Shown here in pieces: positions 42,141 through 53,554 of a DNA stretch of 64,000 nucleotides (position 1 is the first letter of the stretch; each line of letters begins with the position of its first letter). Below the pieces are notes generated by a model that did not search any database, had not been told where the DNA came from, and saw nothing but the letters and a program-made list of their open reading frames with translations. The position numbers and the translations under genes are program-made. Location: contig NC_068349.1 of assembly GCF_014633365.1 (NCBI RefSeq), forward strand, positions 32,254,753-32,318,752, given 5' to 3'. Origin of the DNA: Diospyros lotus (taxonomy: Eukaryota > Streptophyta > Magnoliopsida > Ericales > Ebenaceae).

Positions 42141-42587
42141 TAGGGATGTGCAAAAGTTCGGTTTAACCAAAATAACCGAACCAAACTGGCTGAAATTGCT
42201 GGTTTAGTGGGTCGGTTCGGTTCGGTTATCAAATTTGGCAATTTCGATTCAGTTCAGTTCGGTTTGTGTATTGAAAAAAACCGAAATAACTAAACTAACC
42301 AAAATTTACACTTTTTTTTGTTTTGTTCCGGTTTGTTCAATTTTTTTCATTTTTTGGGAGTTTTTTTGGTTTGTTCGGTTCGGTTTCTTTTTTTCTTTTT
42401 TTTTGTTTGCTCAGTTTTTTCGTTTGGTTCGATTTTTTGTATTTTTCTGTTATCTTGGTTTTCAGTTTTTCAATTTTTTGGTTTGTTCAATCGATTCGGT
42501 TTGGTTTTTTACAAAACTTTGATCTATTTAGTTTTAGCAGTTCGGTTGGTCGGTTCAGTAACTGAACTGACTGAATGCTCACACCTA
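42141..42587. mobile_element. hAT MITE rich in TTCGGTT
   Basis: 447 bp with exact 8-bp TSD ATCTTAGA (42133-42140 and 42588-42595). The left end is TAGGGATGTGCA; the right end read on the minus strand is TAGGTGTGAGCA (9 of 12 bases shared). The interior is mostly TTCGGTT and TTTTTTGGTTTG runs. Long hydrophobic ORFs here are low-complexity artefacts. Confidence 0.9.
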
Positions 42588-42595
42588 ATCTTAGA

Positions 42596-43525
42596 GAGCT
42601 AATTTCTTCACAAAGTCACAACACTAATTCCTTCTGAATTGAGAGACCCAATTCAAACTGTGAACTTATTGTAAGTTGGAACCATGACCCAACCTGATTT
42701 TTCTTGGGATGGATTGGTCCGGTTTTACTTTGTGATGGGTTTGATTCTGGGTCTAATTTTATGGAACTAATCACGATAGGTTCAGGTTCTGGTTACTATG
42801 AACCAAATTTTGTGTTTCAATACACAATTTGAATGAAAAAAGTTATGGCACAGGTGCATATCAGGTAGAGAAAATTCCAAAACCATATAAACTTTCATGC
42901 TAGTCCTTAACCATGTGCGCTGCTTCGTCATGGCTACACGACATGCCATGCTGTCAATTTATGCCCAAACACAGAAACCATTTCTTAAGATTGAACTGTT
43001 CAGATGAAGAAATTAAGAGATGACAGCACCAGATAAATCCTACATTGGCAGGTAAAATCTCAAAATGAACTCCCATGGCATAACTGTAAACCCCATCATG
43101 AGAATCAGGAAAGTAGTTTCTTACAAGGGTCTATATATCTTACATTGGCTTACATTAATACATTTTACATATCAATCTCAAAGATAGATTCCAGGTAATG
43201 CATCCTGAAACATGGTTACAACAATAGTTATATATGAAAATTAACCCCAGAAGGCAGAATAATACAGCACTAAGCATGTGTTTGTTTTAATGGTCAATAA
43301 GAATTTTGAGGAAAGAAAAGTTGATGGCCATCAGCATCTAGTGGTCCATTTCCAAAACAAAAAAAACAAAAAAAGATGTGTGTGTTATGTGATAGCAGGC
43401 TCATAATTTACAATGAGGACACTAAAGTTCAGGATGAAAATAGGAAGGAGATAAGACGTTCCGGTGATACATAGGACGACCCTGATACTAGGAAGGCCAC
43501 AACCAGTAATAAGATCAGTCATCAA
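42596..43525. other. low-copy sequence with a possible inverted-repeat element
   Basis: 42648-42838 is bounded by ATTCAAACTGTG and CACAATTTGAAT, inverted repeats with one mismatch, with GGTTC/GAACC pairs inside. It may be another MITE, but no TSD was found. The rest is featureless AT-rich sequence. Confidence 0.35.
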
Positions 43526-43528
43526 TTA

Positions 43529-43766
43529 GGGTGTGTTTGATAGCATGAAAATTCCATGAAAAATGTCACATCCGAGGAATTGAATTTCATCTTTGCTGTT
43601 TGACACACTGCATTTTCCATGGAATTGAATTCCATAGTACAACCATTAAGGCATGGTTTGACCTATTTTTCATAAAAAATTCCATCTTGGGGGGGGGGGG
43701 GGGGGTTGTTTTCCATGCAAGTTGGAAAATGTTTTCTTTTCCAACTAAATGCTATCAAGTGGGACC
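43529..43766. mobile_element. PIF/Harbinger-type MITE
   Basis: 238 bp bounded by GGGTGTGTTTGATAGCAT and, on the minus strand, GGTCCCACTTGATAGCAT. The 3-bp TSD is TTA (43526-43528, 43767-43769). The TTA duplication and GGGNNTGTTTG-like end are usual for Tourist/Harbinger MITEs. It contains a run of 17 G (43689-43705). Confidence 0.8.
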
Positions 43767-44079
43767 TTAAAGATTTATCAATTAACACTATGTTCCCTTA
43801 TGTACAGAAACTTTCAGTTCTGATTATATTTACAATTCAACAAACCATACTGCAATCTCAAATATTCATTTTAATCCTAAAAAGTTTATAAGAATTTAAA
43901 ATCTAGGTGATACAGTGGTCAATAAAATGTGTTACAAAGCTTCAAAACTTTTGTTAAAAAAAGTTGTTTCTTCTCCCAGACAAGGTCCAAAGTTAATTCA
44001 TGGCAAGGAAGATCAATATGGAAAACATCTATCTTGTTTTAACATAGGCATCAGAGTAGAAGATGATAACTAAGAAAAG

Positions 44080-44600
44080 TTGCATAATACATCTTCTTTC
44101 ACTCCTATATTCCATAAATGTTTTGCAACAATAATAGAAACAACAATCATAAGCCTTAATCCCATCAGATGGAATCAGCTACCAGATTCTAGCTCTCCAA
44201 CCTTTTCCATCCATGTTCATATATTTTGTAAGGTCATCACATCCAATGTCACATCTAAAGGTTTTCCAGTAAGTGTTATGTGGTCTTCCTCTATCTCTTT
44301 TGCTATAAAATTTTTATACTTTCATCCACTCATCTCGTAGGTGGGCATAATCTTCTTCCCACATATCCAAATCTTCTCAATAGCATCTTGCACATCATAT
44401 CTGCATTAGGTGTCACTCCAACCTTATTGCATATAATCTCATTTCTAATTCTACATGTTCTTATATAACTGCATATCGATAGTGATAACTTCATCTCCAC
44501 TTATCTCATTTCTAATATTTTTGCAGATGTTAGTACTATCTACCAAACATTCTAAGTCATACACAATGTTTTGACACATTCTCCAATTTAACTGTCATAC
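44080..44600 (-). pseudogene. plant L1-type LINE remnant, RT C-terminal region
   Basis: The minus strand translates in pieces as RIRNEIICNKVGVTPNADMM then CKMLLRRFGYVGRRLCPPT, and further downstream RGRPHNTYWKTFRCDIGCDD and DGKGWRARIW. Together these resemble the tail of plant LINE reverse transcriptases (N-x-RIRN..VGV.P...KM...RLRWFGHV.RR, then RGRP...W...V..D...L, then W..RI). Only this 3' part is seen; no poly(A) end or TSD was identified. Confidence 0.65.
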
Positions 44601-45246
44601 TTTGATTCTTGTAAAATGCCCCCAGTACATCTTAAAAAGGAATTGGAGATTAGGAAGATTGTATAGCAACAATAGGACTAGTCATTCCAAAAACCATTTC
44701 CCATGCCCTATATACAAAAAATGGAATGACTAAATAAAGTATGGCAATTTCATTTTGAAGGGCCTTTAAAAGTTTCTACCACTTCATAGGCAATTGATCA
44801 TGTCATCAAAAAGAGAGAAAAACAAAAGTATCTTTAGTACCAACTTTTAGTGATCTATGAGGTCAATCACTGAAAAAAGACAATAGTAAAAATCACATAT
44901 GCTATTAGAAATGCATCTATTAAAGCTTGCAACGGGATTCACAACACTTACCAATAAGATAAGATACTTTATGTTTACAGATGTTCTGAGCTGCACAATG
45001 AACAACACATATCCCACAAAAGGTGACAAAATCAATAGCTAAGAAAAAGCCAAACCCTTGATATAGTATGACATGAAATTTGCAGTTAAAGACAGCAACA
45101 AGCAAACAACAAAAGGAGCATGTTCGCTAATAAAGTTATGCACGGTGATTCTGAATTTACTTAAATCAGCAGCCAGAAACTCCATGACATATAAAAGGGA
45201 AACATTTAACTTTTAGCAGTACAACTAAATTGCAGAAACAAATATA
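44601..45246. other. 3' flank of the RING gene
   Basis: No ORF of note. A foldback of AGTCATTCCA and TGGAATGACT lies at about 44680-44735. The 3' UTR of the minus-strand RING gene must lie just below 45247; no clear poly(A) signal can be chosen. Confidence 0.4.
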
Positions 45247-46497
45247 TTAACTAATTCTTCTCCTTCTCGGTTGATGAGAAACTCCACTATCTACATCAGA
45301 AGCCCTGGGATGGTTAATTCTTCTACCGGGAGATGAAGAGGGATGAGGCTCAGACAAATTGCTTTCAATAGATGTATAATGTCTCAGGTTTCCATGATCA
45401 TCAGAAGCAAAAGCATGCATTTGTTCTGAAGATGACAAATGGGGTTCTGCAGTCTGGTGTTCTTGTTGCGCCATGGCAGCACTGCTTTCAAAAACGTAAT
45501 CATTAATAGCTGCCTCCACATCCTCAACATATCTTTCTGCGTTATTTACTGCAGATGAAATGGATAAAAGTGAATCAGCAGTTTCTGACAATGCTCTCAG
45601 CAAATGATGAGAATGGTGGCGGCCACCACCACCGCCGCCTCCTACCTCACCATCAGGATGCATCTCAGATGTGGCAGCCTGATTGTGCATATTGATTTGG
45701 TTGGACCCAATGATATTACCATGGTGATCACGCCGTGGGCGTCCCCCTCTGGCCTCAAACTCCATTGTAATTCGTCGAAGTGCTTCTTCAACAGGAATGT
45801 GGGATATTCCTCGGTTAACACGTCGCTGCCTAACACTCTCTATCCGAGGTGCTTTTGGTCTTGGAGGTATCTTCAAGCCAGATTTTGACTCTGGCATGTG
45901 ATCATTTTCAGCATGTCCATAAATGGGAATCATATTTGTATCTGTCACCTCTCCCTTACAAACTGGGCATTCCTTAGCTGCTGAGTAAACATATGGCACC
46001 TGATAGAAGCATGGCCAACAGAACAAGTGACCACAACAAGTCAATATCGGTTCTCTTGCCATGTCCAAGCATATGTTACAATCGAAAAACCCTCCCCCAT
46101 CACCAACAACCTTATTAACATCTGCGTCCAATTCCAAAGCCTTTGCAACCAAATGGGAGCTATCCCGTTTGCAACTCTTTGCCCTATCAACTGTACCTTC
46201 CTGCGGCATTTCTTGACCCTCCACATTAAGAAGCATACCATCGCCGCTGGTATTATCAGTTGTTACAATCGATATATGACTTGTTCCACGAGAGCTTTGA
46301 GTTTGTCGCCCCCTTTGAAGCTCCCTAGCCCTTGCTGACACAGCCTCAAGCTGCCGAATGCGTTCTTCAATCCGACCCTGGTCATCTAATTGATCAAATA
46401 GAGACCCTAATCCCGCCGCCGCTCCATTAGACAGGTCCAGTGGTTCTTCGTTCAGATCAAGATCAAAAATAGTAACGTCCGTCGCATACTCATCCAT
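45247..46497 (-). CDS. RING-type E3 ubiquitin ligase, MUSE1/MUSE2-like
   Basis: Single-exon gene of 416 codons, the only intact cellular gene seen here. The start is the ATG at 46497 (MDEYATDVTIFDLDLNEEPL); the upstream TTG codons are not needed. A predicted coiled segment is at residues 36-62 (LDDQGRIEERIRQLEAVSAR). The RING-HC finger ligands are C140, C143, C155, H157, C160, C163, C177 and C180. A basic stretch follows (about 205-230), then an Arg-rich region, a poly-Gly run (about 280) and an acidic/Ser-rich tail. No C-terminal membrane anchor is seen, unlike the shorter RMA ligases. From memory the layout matches the Arabidopsis MUSE1/MUSE2 type, linked to turnover of immune receptors; the function here is inferred. 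The 5' side faces the LTR-rich region, the 3' side a LINE remnant. Confidence 0.9.
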   Translation of the reverse strand: MDEYATDVTIFDLDLNEEPLDLSNGAAAGLGSLFDQLDDQGRIEERIRQLEAVSARARELQRGRQTQSSRGTSHISIVTTDNTSGDGMLLNVEGQEMPQEGTVDRAKSCKRDSSHLVAKALELDADVNKVVGDGGGFFDCNICLDMAREPILTCCGHLFCWPCFYQVPYVYSAAKECPVCKGEVTDTNMIPIYGHAENDHMPESKSGLKIPPRPKAPRIESVRQRRVNRGISHIPVEEALRRITMEFEARGGRPRRDHHGNIIGSNQINMHNQAATSEMHPDGEVGGGGGGGRHHSHHLLRALSETADSLLSISSAVNNAERYVEDVEAAINDYVFESSAAMAQQEHQTAEPHLSSSEQMHAFASDDHGNLRHYTSIESNLSEPHPSSSPGRRINHPRASDVDSGVSHQPRRRRIS

Positions 46498-46980
46498 CAC
46501 ACGCAACAAACCAAGTCAAAACTCAACAAAAACCCTAGTAGTGAATATACCTCAGTAGCCCAAATCAGACCAGAACTGGCGAAACTTGATCCTTCACCTT
46601 CAGCCAAGAAATTAGGTTTTCACAAAAGCAAGAGTCGGTAAACAGAATTGACTCTTTAACAGATTAACACGACTGAATTGAAAAGGGAAAACGAAAATCA
46701 AAGATACATGCACCTAAACACATTCATTCATGTATGGAACTAGATAGAGAGAGAGAATTTTTCAGAAACCTCTTCGAAAGAAGCGACTCAGCTAGGACGG
46801 CGCTCGTCGTAGCGCCCTGGCTGATGAGCAAAGACGATCGACGAGAAGATTTTTCTGATGAATTTTGATCGATTCGACGAAGCTTCCTCTGAGAGAGAGA
46901 GAGAGAGAGAAGGGGGGGGGGGGGGGGGAGGAAAGAGGCGTTACGATAAGAATCCACCGCTCTGTTTTGGGAATTCCAAT
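46498..46980 (-). promoter_or_regulatory. 5' leader and core promoter of the RING gene
   Basis: On the minus strand a run of 17 C (46928-46912) precedes a CT repeat (46911-46889), common near plant transcription starts. A further 400 bp runs to the ATG at 46497 without any ORF. A 5' UTR intron is possible but no confident pair of splice sites was found. Confidence 0.5.
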
Positions 46981-47139
46981 TCGTATTATAATTGAATTCT
47001 TGCCTAAAATAATTAATTAATATTAAAATAAAAATATTTCAAAATTACTTTTTTAAACTTGAAAATTGGGGATGAGAAACGCAACCCTTCCTCAATTCGC
47101 GACGTGCCAGCCTAAGGATCTGCCAGCGGTGCAGTTACG

Positions 47140-47310
47140 ACGTCGTATACTCCTCCACGTGATAATCCAAAGGATAAACCAACGACAAATAACAGGACGA
47201 TTTTATCCTTCCCAAATATGATTATTATGTTTGCCGCGAAATTACCGGTTTAGACGCGCCTCCAGCTGCATCTGCCATGTATCTCCGTCAGCACGCCACG
47301 TGTCCCGAGA
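47140..47310 (-). promoter_or_regulatory. two G-box (CACGTG) elements upstream of the RING gene
   Basis: CACGTG at 47156-47161 and CACGTG at 47297-47302, the second in GCCACGTGTC, an abscisic-acid-response-like context. ACGACGTCGT near 47138-47147 is another ACGT-core site. They lie about 650-800 bp before the ATG. Function is inferred from motif only. Confidence 0.5.
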
Positions 47311-48480
47311 TGATCAGGCCTTGTCCAAAATTATTTTGTGCATTTCTTTTTCTTTCGAAGGGCGTGAATTTTTTTGGGGTAAATTTTTTGGATTTTAAGA
47401 TTTAGAATTTAGGTAATTTTTATACATTATTCATAAAATTTGATGAAAACATATCAAACACTTTTATATTTTTTAAAATAATACAAATTTCCTTTATCAA
47501 TCCGTTAAATATGAAATCTAATTATTTTATTCATATTTTTAAACAAATTTTTTTGTCCTCTTTTTATCTTTCCTAACCTCTCTCCTCCACTTCTATTTTT
47601 TTTTTTCACTTTTTCCTTTCACATCGATTACTCAACAATAATAGAAATGGTTGTTTCCAGTGATATATTTTTTTTCCTAAGATAAAGTTTAACCTAAGAT
47701 AGAAAGAGAAAAAGAGTGGGTCAGTTAGAATAACAATAACACTTAATAAGAATCAATGTAGTGATGATTGTTCACGATTATTTTAAGTTTGTCTCTTTCT
47801 TTATCTCTCACTCTCACATATACACACACATGTGCATCTGTGCACTAGAAAACCCCATTGATTGTGAACTCTATTTGACACAAAATGCTAATTCCTAGTA
47901 AGATGAACGATAAAATGCCTATGATGGTGGCAACAACACCTTATAGAGTCTCATGGAGGTTCTTGGCCCTTCCTTATGGGAGTCTATCGAGAAGGTCTCT
48001 CGAGTCTCTTTGTGCAGCTTTTAACCTTATACTTTATTTGTATCTTTTAGGCTTATCATTTGTAGGGTTTTGGGAAATGGGTCTTGGTTCATATACAAAT
48101 AAATTGCTCTACATTTTCCTCAAGATCTCCTAAAAGGAAGAGTATTATTTTTACTAAGTAGTTCTCTCAAGAGACTCTTATAAGGAGGGGTTTTTTTGGT
48201 TTTTTCTAACGAGGGTCACTTTTTGCCTTAAGGTGGATATTTACCTACTAGATTTTTTTTTTTTTGATCCAACGATTATGGCCCTACGTAGGCTTTTCAC
48301 TGAGCAATCCAGATTGTCACACCCTTTGTTGTTTTGTTTTCTGAGGTCTCCCTATAAAATGTGTCTCAGTTAAATTATTTTTTACTTTTCACTAGAGCCT
48401 TTCTCAGACTCTTTTGCGAACTCACTCGCACTTCTCTTAGAGGTCTCTCAGTCTTTTGCAGACTCTCTCAAATACTTGGT
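47310..48480. other. intergenic sequence, part may be an unrecognised LTR
   Basis: AT-rich to about 47880. From 47880 the style changes; CTCTCAGACTCTTTTGC, CTCTTAGAGGTCTC and a CCTATAAAATGTG box near 48350 resemble a promoter/leader ahead of the coding-like stretch at 48660. No LTR ends could be paired. Confidence 0.3.
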
Positions 48481-49006
48481 CTTCTCCAATCTATCTCGAT
48501 TCTTGAATTTTGGTGAGTTTTTTGTTTTTTTTTGTTTTTTTTGTTTTTGTCTTGCCGAGTGTGAAGCAAGTTTATGGACTTGCAACTCCTCAAGAGATGC
48601 AACTTATTCTAGCCAACTAGTCTTGTTTTTTGGGAGCCAATCTTGTGAGGGTCCATCTACCATATCCTTTCCTTAAGGATTACTAGATAAGTTTTCTTAA
48701 GAAGAGGAATGCATGCTCTACTTACGTGGACGATGATTATATAGAAGTCTATGAGGCTTCTTTTGGTGAGGACCCCTGCCAGGAGATCTTGGAAGCCCAT
48801 GAGCCCCAAACGAGAGTCTCAAAAGAAAGAGATAAGACACCAAAAAGAAATCCCTGACGAAACAACATGCAAAAAGAATACACAAGCACAGTAGAAGCAT
48901 GATAAATACATACACACAAACAAAAAGGTAATAGGGTGGCAACATACGCGCACCCTTTGACAGAACCTGAGCACAAGAATTATGACACTCAAAACACAAC
49001 TAGTAA
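48480..49006 (+). pseudogene. unrecognised coding-like unit, piece 1
   Basis: From about 48700 the + strand reads KKRNACSTYVDDDYIEVYEA then SFGEDPCQEILEAHEPQTRV over about 45 codons before decaying. The protein-like composition (acidic, with conserved-looking Cys) suggests former coding. It continues beyond the solo LTR at 49012. No family is recognised. Confidence 0.35.
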
Positions 49007-49011
49007 TCTTT

Positions 49012-50939
49012 TGTACCCCAAAATCACAAAAAACATCCCCATGACCGACTATTGGGACCACCATGTACAACTAACTACCTAGTCACTTAGAAATTGCTGC
49101 CCTTACCTTTAGCCATCGCTTTCTCTATATCTAGAATAATATAAAGTAAGGGTGAGTCACAAGACTCAACAAGCAAACAAAAGAATAACAGTAAAGCTAG
49201 GAATAGAACTCCCCTACACATGTTGTGCAATAAATTAAAATGTCACACTATACCATGCATTAAGGTATTAAGTTCCCAACGTAAATATACCAATGCACAT
49301 AACGGTCATTAGGGCCCACATAAGAAATACATAACCTAGCACTCAAGACCCGGTCTACAAACCTGCAACAGCCATGAACTAGCTAGCATCATCCATATGA
49401 GCCCGAGGCCCTCATAACATAATCCACATAAGCCCGAGGCCCTCAACATAATCACAAACTGGACTTCCCAAGTTATAGCTACCCGGAGCCGCGCTCCACT
49501 CATAGCTATCGAGAGTCAACTCCCTACCACATCATACTATAACCATGTAATGCAACAAGTAATAGATGCAGTGGCGTAGAAAGCATCAATGTGATACATT
49601 GGCCCCCATAAGCGATGCTTCACCCACATAGGAATACACATCCAATGCAATGCTTGTGCACCTAGTCATTCTAAAATGTTCGTGTCCAAGCATTCATAGC
49701 TTATATCTCCCCCAATGATACAAGCCCAATCCCATGCACTACAATGTCATGTAGTATGTCACGTAATGGTAGAGCTGGTCAACAGTGACTAGGCACAGGT
49801 CGACAATTCGTGACCAAGAACAATTGGTTTATCGCCCTTTTTAGGCCAGTTGACGGTTTGCTCCATCGTAGCAAAACGGTCAACATTTGCATCATTGCTT
49901 GACAACTCATGTCCCTTATTACGACCGCTCACACCCGACGGACTCATAATTGTACCCCAACCTCTAGGAACCTAGTCTCGCATTAGTTCGACATCATTCT
50001 CAAAGAAATAAGGGCAGCACAATACCCCGTAAGCATTTAACAAATAAAATCCCAGAAAAATCTCTTATTTAATTTAATTTAATTTACACTAAAGAAATCT
50101 ATAATCCGTATAAATAATACTCGGAACCGAATCAGATTAAGGGAGGAAATGGAATTGGTAAAGGAAAAAAAACTCGCAAATAAAGTAAAAAGCTTGCCTT
50201 TAAATAGCGGATTTTGGTGTTTTCCTGCCTACACGTCGCTAAATTAATACACGTAAAATAATATAATTTTATCAAAATTAATAAAATCGCACTCTAAATT
50301 AAATTACAACCATAAGGAATTCCCATTATATTTTTCTCACTTACTTGGTTACTTCAAACTTCAATTAAATCAAAATTTTCTTCGATTTTTCTTAAATTTC
50401 TCCCATTTTCTAACCTTTGTGCATGCCTTATTCTTCTCTTAATTTCCTTACAGTTGTTGTCCAAAATAATCCTAAAGCTTGCTGAAATCAGTCGTTTAAA
50501 AAGGAAAAAGAAGGTTGTTGCGCATGGGCCACGTAGTAGCCTATGGCTGCCCACCGCCTTCTCGAAACGACGTCATTTCAAGACTAGCCTTGCTGAAAAA
50601 TTCAGCAATTTCCTTCCCCCCTACATGTGCCTACCCTAGCTCAAACTCATGACCAACCATTCCCCTTTGCACGTGCGTGCCATTTCGCCTACAAGCCTCC
50701 TCAACATATATACGCACATTATTAATTTTAAAGTAATCCCCAGCCAAGTTTTAGAGATTACACCTAGACCCCATGATTTTCAAAAATTTAAACCTACACC
50801 CTACTTAATAATAACACTTATATCCCAATTCTTACCAAATAATTTTCCAATTTCCTAGATTAAAATAATTTAATATTTCCTTTAAATCAACATTATAGTT
50901 TAATAAAATAAATTAAATTATAGTTAACAGGTCGTTACA
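49012..50939 (-). mobile_element. solo LTR, 1.9 kb
   Basis: 1928 bp from TGTACCCC to CGTTACA with exact TSD TCTTT (49007-49011 and 50940-50944). The minus strand starts TGTAACGACC, similar to the TGTAATACC starts of the LTRs at 55558-63540, so it is probably a related gypsy LTR in minus orientation. Imperfect repeats of AAGCCCGAGGCCCTCA lie at about 49400-49445. No coding sequence. Confidence 0.9.
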
Positions 50940-50944
50940 TCTTT

Positions 50945-51663
50945 GGCAACTCGTCGTCGATTTCTTCTTCCAAAATTCAGGATGACCTTTTTGACGGAAA
51001 ACTACTTGGTTCTAGCCTAGCTTTATCCTAATGAATGGGCACAGGTAGTGGTTTTTTATGCCGTTAATGAGGAGTAGTGCCCTCTTCAAAACATTTTAGC
51101 TATTTTTACCATGTGCAGAAGATCCATTAATCTAGGTTGACAACTTCAAGGCTGGGTGGTTTATGGTGAGACCCCCAATAGGCTGGAATACCATTCTTTA
51201 ATGGTGTTGTGATGGCAAAAAGGAGTTACATGAGGTTCATCTGCCTCATGTCAAAGATGTTTGCACTCGTTCCCTTGAGGCCATTAAGTTGTTAACCCCA
51301 TGAGTCCCTCTTACTTTTTGTAGGCATTGACTCGTGGGAATATAGCCATGACCGAATATGCCTACTTATTATAGATGCACGAGTCCCTGTTAACCTGTGT
51401 CTTCAGCAATACAGGAAGGTTCACGGTTAATTCTCCAAATAAGGGATGCAACTCTCTTTTGGACTCTATTGAGGGCCTTTTTGAGTCATCTAATTTTTCT
51501 TTTATTGACACCGCCTCCTTTGATGACTAGTAAAGGGAGAGCAAGAGTAAGAAAAATAAAGGAGGTTCACTTGCACACCTCTATGCCCCTACAAAAGCAT
51601 GCTGCTCTTGAGGATATTTGTTTCTTCCTTTTTCAATTTCTTCATTTTGTGTAGTAATTTGAT
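50945..51663 (+). pseudogene. unrecognised coding-like unit, piece 2
   Basis: Starts GNSSSISSSKIQDDLFDGKL and continues with broken frames, e.g. NGVVMAKRSYMRFICLM near 51190-51250. Stops interrupt every 10-40 codons. The region ends in a pyrimidine-rich stretch (51620-51668) that, without the LTR at 51669, runs into TTTTGGTTATAAAGATAG (53569-53586), which could be an intron 3' end. Function unknown. Confidence 0.3.
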
Positions 51664-51668
51664 TTATT

Positions 51669-53549
51669 TGTTAGTGTTGTGTGCCCTAATGCTAGATTTG
51701 AATGATATCTAGTGTTGGTTTATGCATTCATTGTATCTTTGTATAAATCCATAAAAGGCAAGATTTTCTTCATTCATATTTTCTTCAATCAATTATATGA
51801 ATGATTCCCTAGATCTTTTGTTTGAGAATCTTATTCTCAATGGGTTCAGACTGTGTGACAGGATTCTCTCCTAACAGAACTTCTTAAACTATTCATAGTC
51901 CTTAGATTCTTTGGATGGGGAATCCAATTAATAGAGTATGGACTAGCATAGGAGTTATTACATCATTCGATATTATGATACCGATGAGAGGGTGGTGTGT
52001 CACGCGCCATATGACATGAGATGTCGCTAGTAGACTTGTGTGTGGTCATTGAAAAATGATCAGCTGAATGTGACGTCGATGATTGACCACATGGCATGGT
52101 GCATAATGGTTGAGTCATCAGGTTGTGAAGGTGTATTGATGCATAGACTTGAACCGACATGATATTTTTGTGCATTAGTATGCGGGATTTGCTAATGAGC
52201 CAAGCCATTCAATTGGGAGATGAAAACATTCATCTATGTGGTTATGTATTGCTAGTATATGGAAACAAATGTTGGGAATATAATCTGTCACCTTTGTCGG
52301 TATTTAATAGGGTGAACGTCCTATGTGATCTACTATTGATGTGATGGGACAATCCATAACCAGATTAAAATTCAAGAAATGTGTTTCCTGAGGTGTCATC
52401 TAGTTACATTAACAAAGTCTGACACATAGTTACTGAGTTTGTGAGCTTGCCACTCCATAGCTCTCGTTTAGTTGGGACGTTAGGTGATTGAAGGGTTATA
52501 GTACATGATAATTGTAAACTATAATAAGTTCATTTGAAGTGAAATTTCATTTCCACCTATACTGTCCTGAACTATTGTTAGGCATTATTCAGGAACTCTC
52601 GGATTATCGTCGGGATTTGTAAACATTCTAGTGATGGGTCAAGGGGTTGGTCGATACCGAAAAGGGTTTCGATATTATCTGATTGGTAGCAAGTAGTGAA
52701 TTTAGAAAGTCACACACCATATAGTATTGTGTTTGGTATCGATATCATGTACCTAAAATGTCTCTATAAGTAATTGGTCAAAAGTTTACCCTTAGCCCCT
52801 CTAGCTACCAATAATTATAGTATTATAGTTTAATTATTGGAGCATAAGGGTGGGTGGAAAACATGAATTGGAATTGCAATTGGAGATAGTGGAAGATAAT
52901 AATTGAAGGATGGAAAGTTTAATTAAATAATTGAAAGAATGATTAAAGGAGAATCATTGAGAAAGAATGATTAAGGGGGAATCATTGAGAGAATGGGATT
53001 AATTAAATAGAGCAGGGCCATCTGCTTCAATTAATTGATTTATTCTCTCACGTTTCCTTATTCATATTCTTAGGATTAATTAAAAGGGGAAGGATCCTCT
53101 GTTTCTAAAACATCAGAGGTCTTTCTCTCACGTTACTTCCTTCATCTTTTTCTTCCTTTGATTCTTCTGTAAAATTCTGCTACTAATAGAAATTAGTATG
53201 TGTAAAGGTGTATATAATTTTGAGACGTGAGCGCTGGTGATACATAGAACCTCTGTATCTAACACAGAAAGAGGTGACTGAAATGGTACTATCATTCTTC
53301 ATACTAAGTGTAGACTGACTATGACCACCACAATTTGAGGTGGATTCTATCTTAATACATAAACTGTTTCTATATTACATCCCTTCATTGGACAAAAGAT
53401 ATACATTTATTTATATTCATTTAATGAATTTGCGTGTTACTTAAATACCCAAGCTATTTATAGCGTGTATGTTTTATTCTACTAGGTGTATCTGATACAC
53501 GAAAAAAAAATTATTTTTGCCCGTACTACTATACTAGTGATTCTCTTCA
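51669..53549 (+). mobile_element. solo LTR, 1.9 kb
   Basis: 1881 bp from TGTTAGTGTTG to CTCTTCA with exact TSD TTATT (51664-51668 and 53550-53554). A TATAAATCC box lies near 51742. Its 3' third recurs in inverted orientation at 15678-16095, and its first 280 bp recurs in inverted orientation at 54449-54720. Copia-like. Confidence 0.9.
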
Positions 53550-53554
53550 TTATT

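Noticed and set aside
42235..42602. Phe-rich hydrophobic ORFs on the + strand
   Set aside because: They arise from TTCGGTT and poly-T inside the MITE at 42141-42587 and do not look like a membrane protein gene.
45604..46338. Plus-strand ORFs opposite the RING gene
   Set aside because: Shadows of the minus-strand E3 ligase in other frames.
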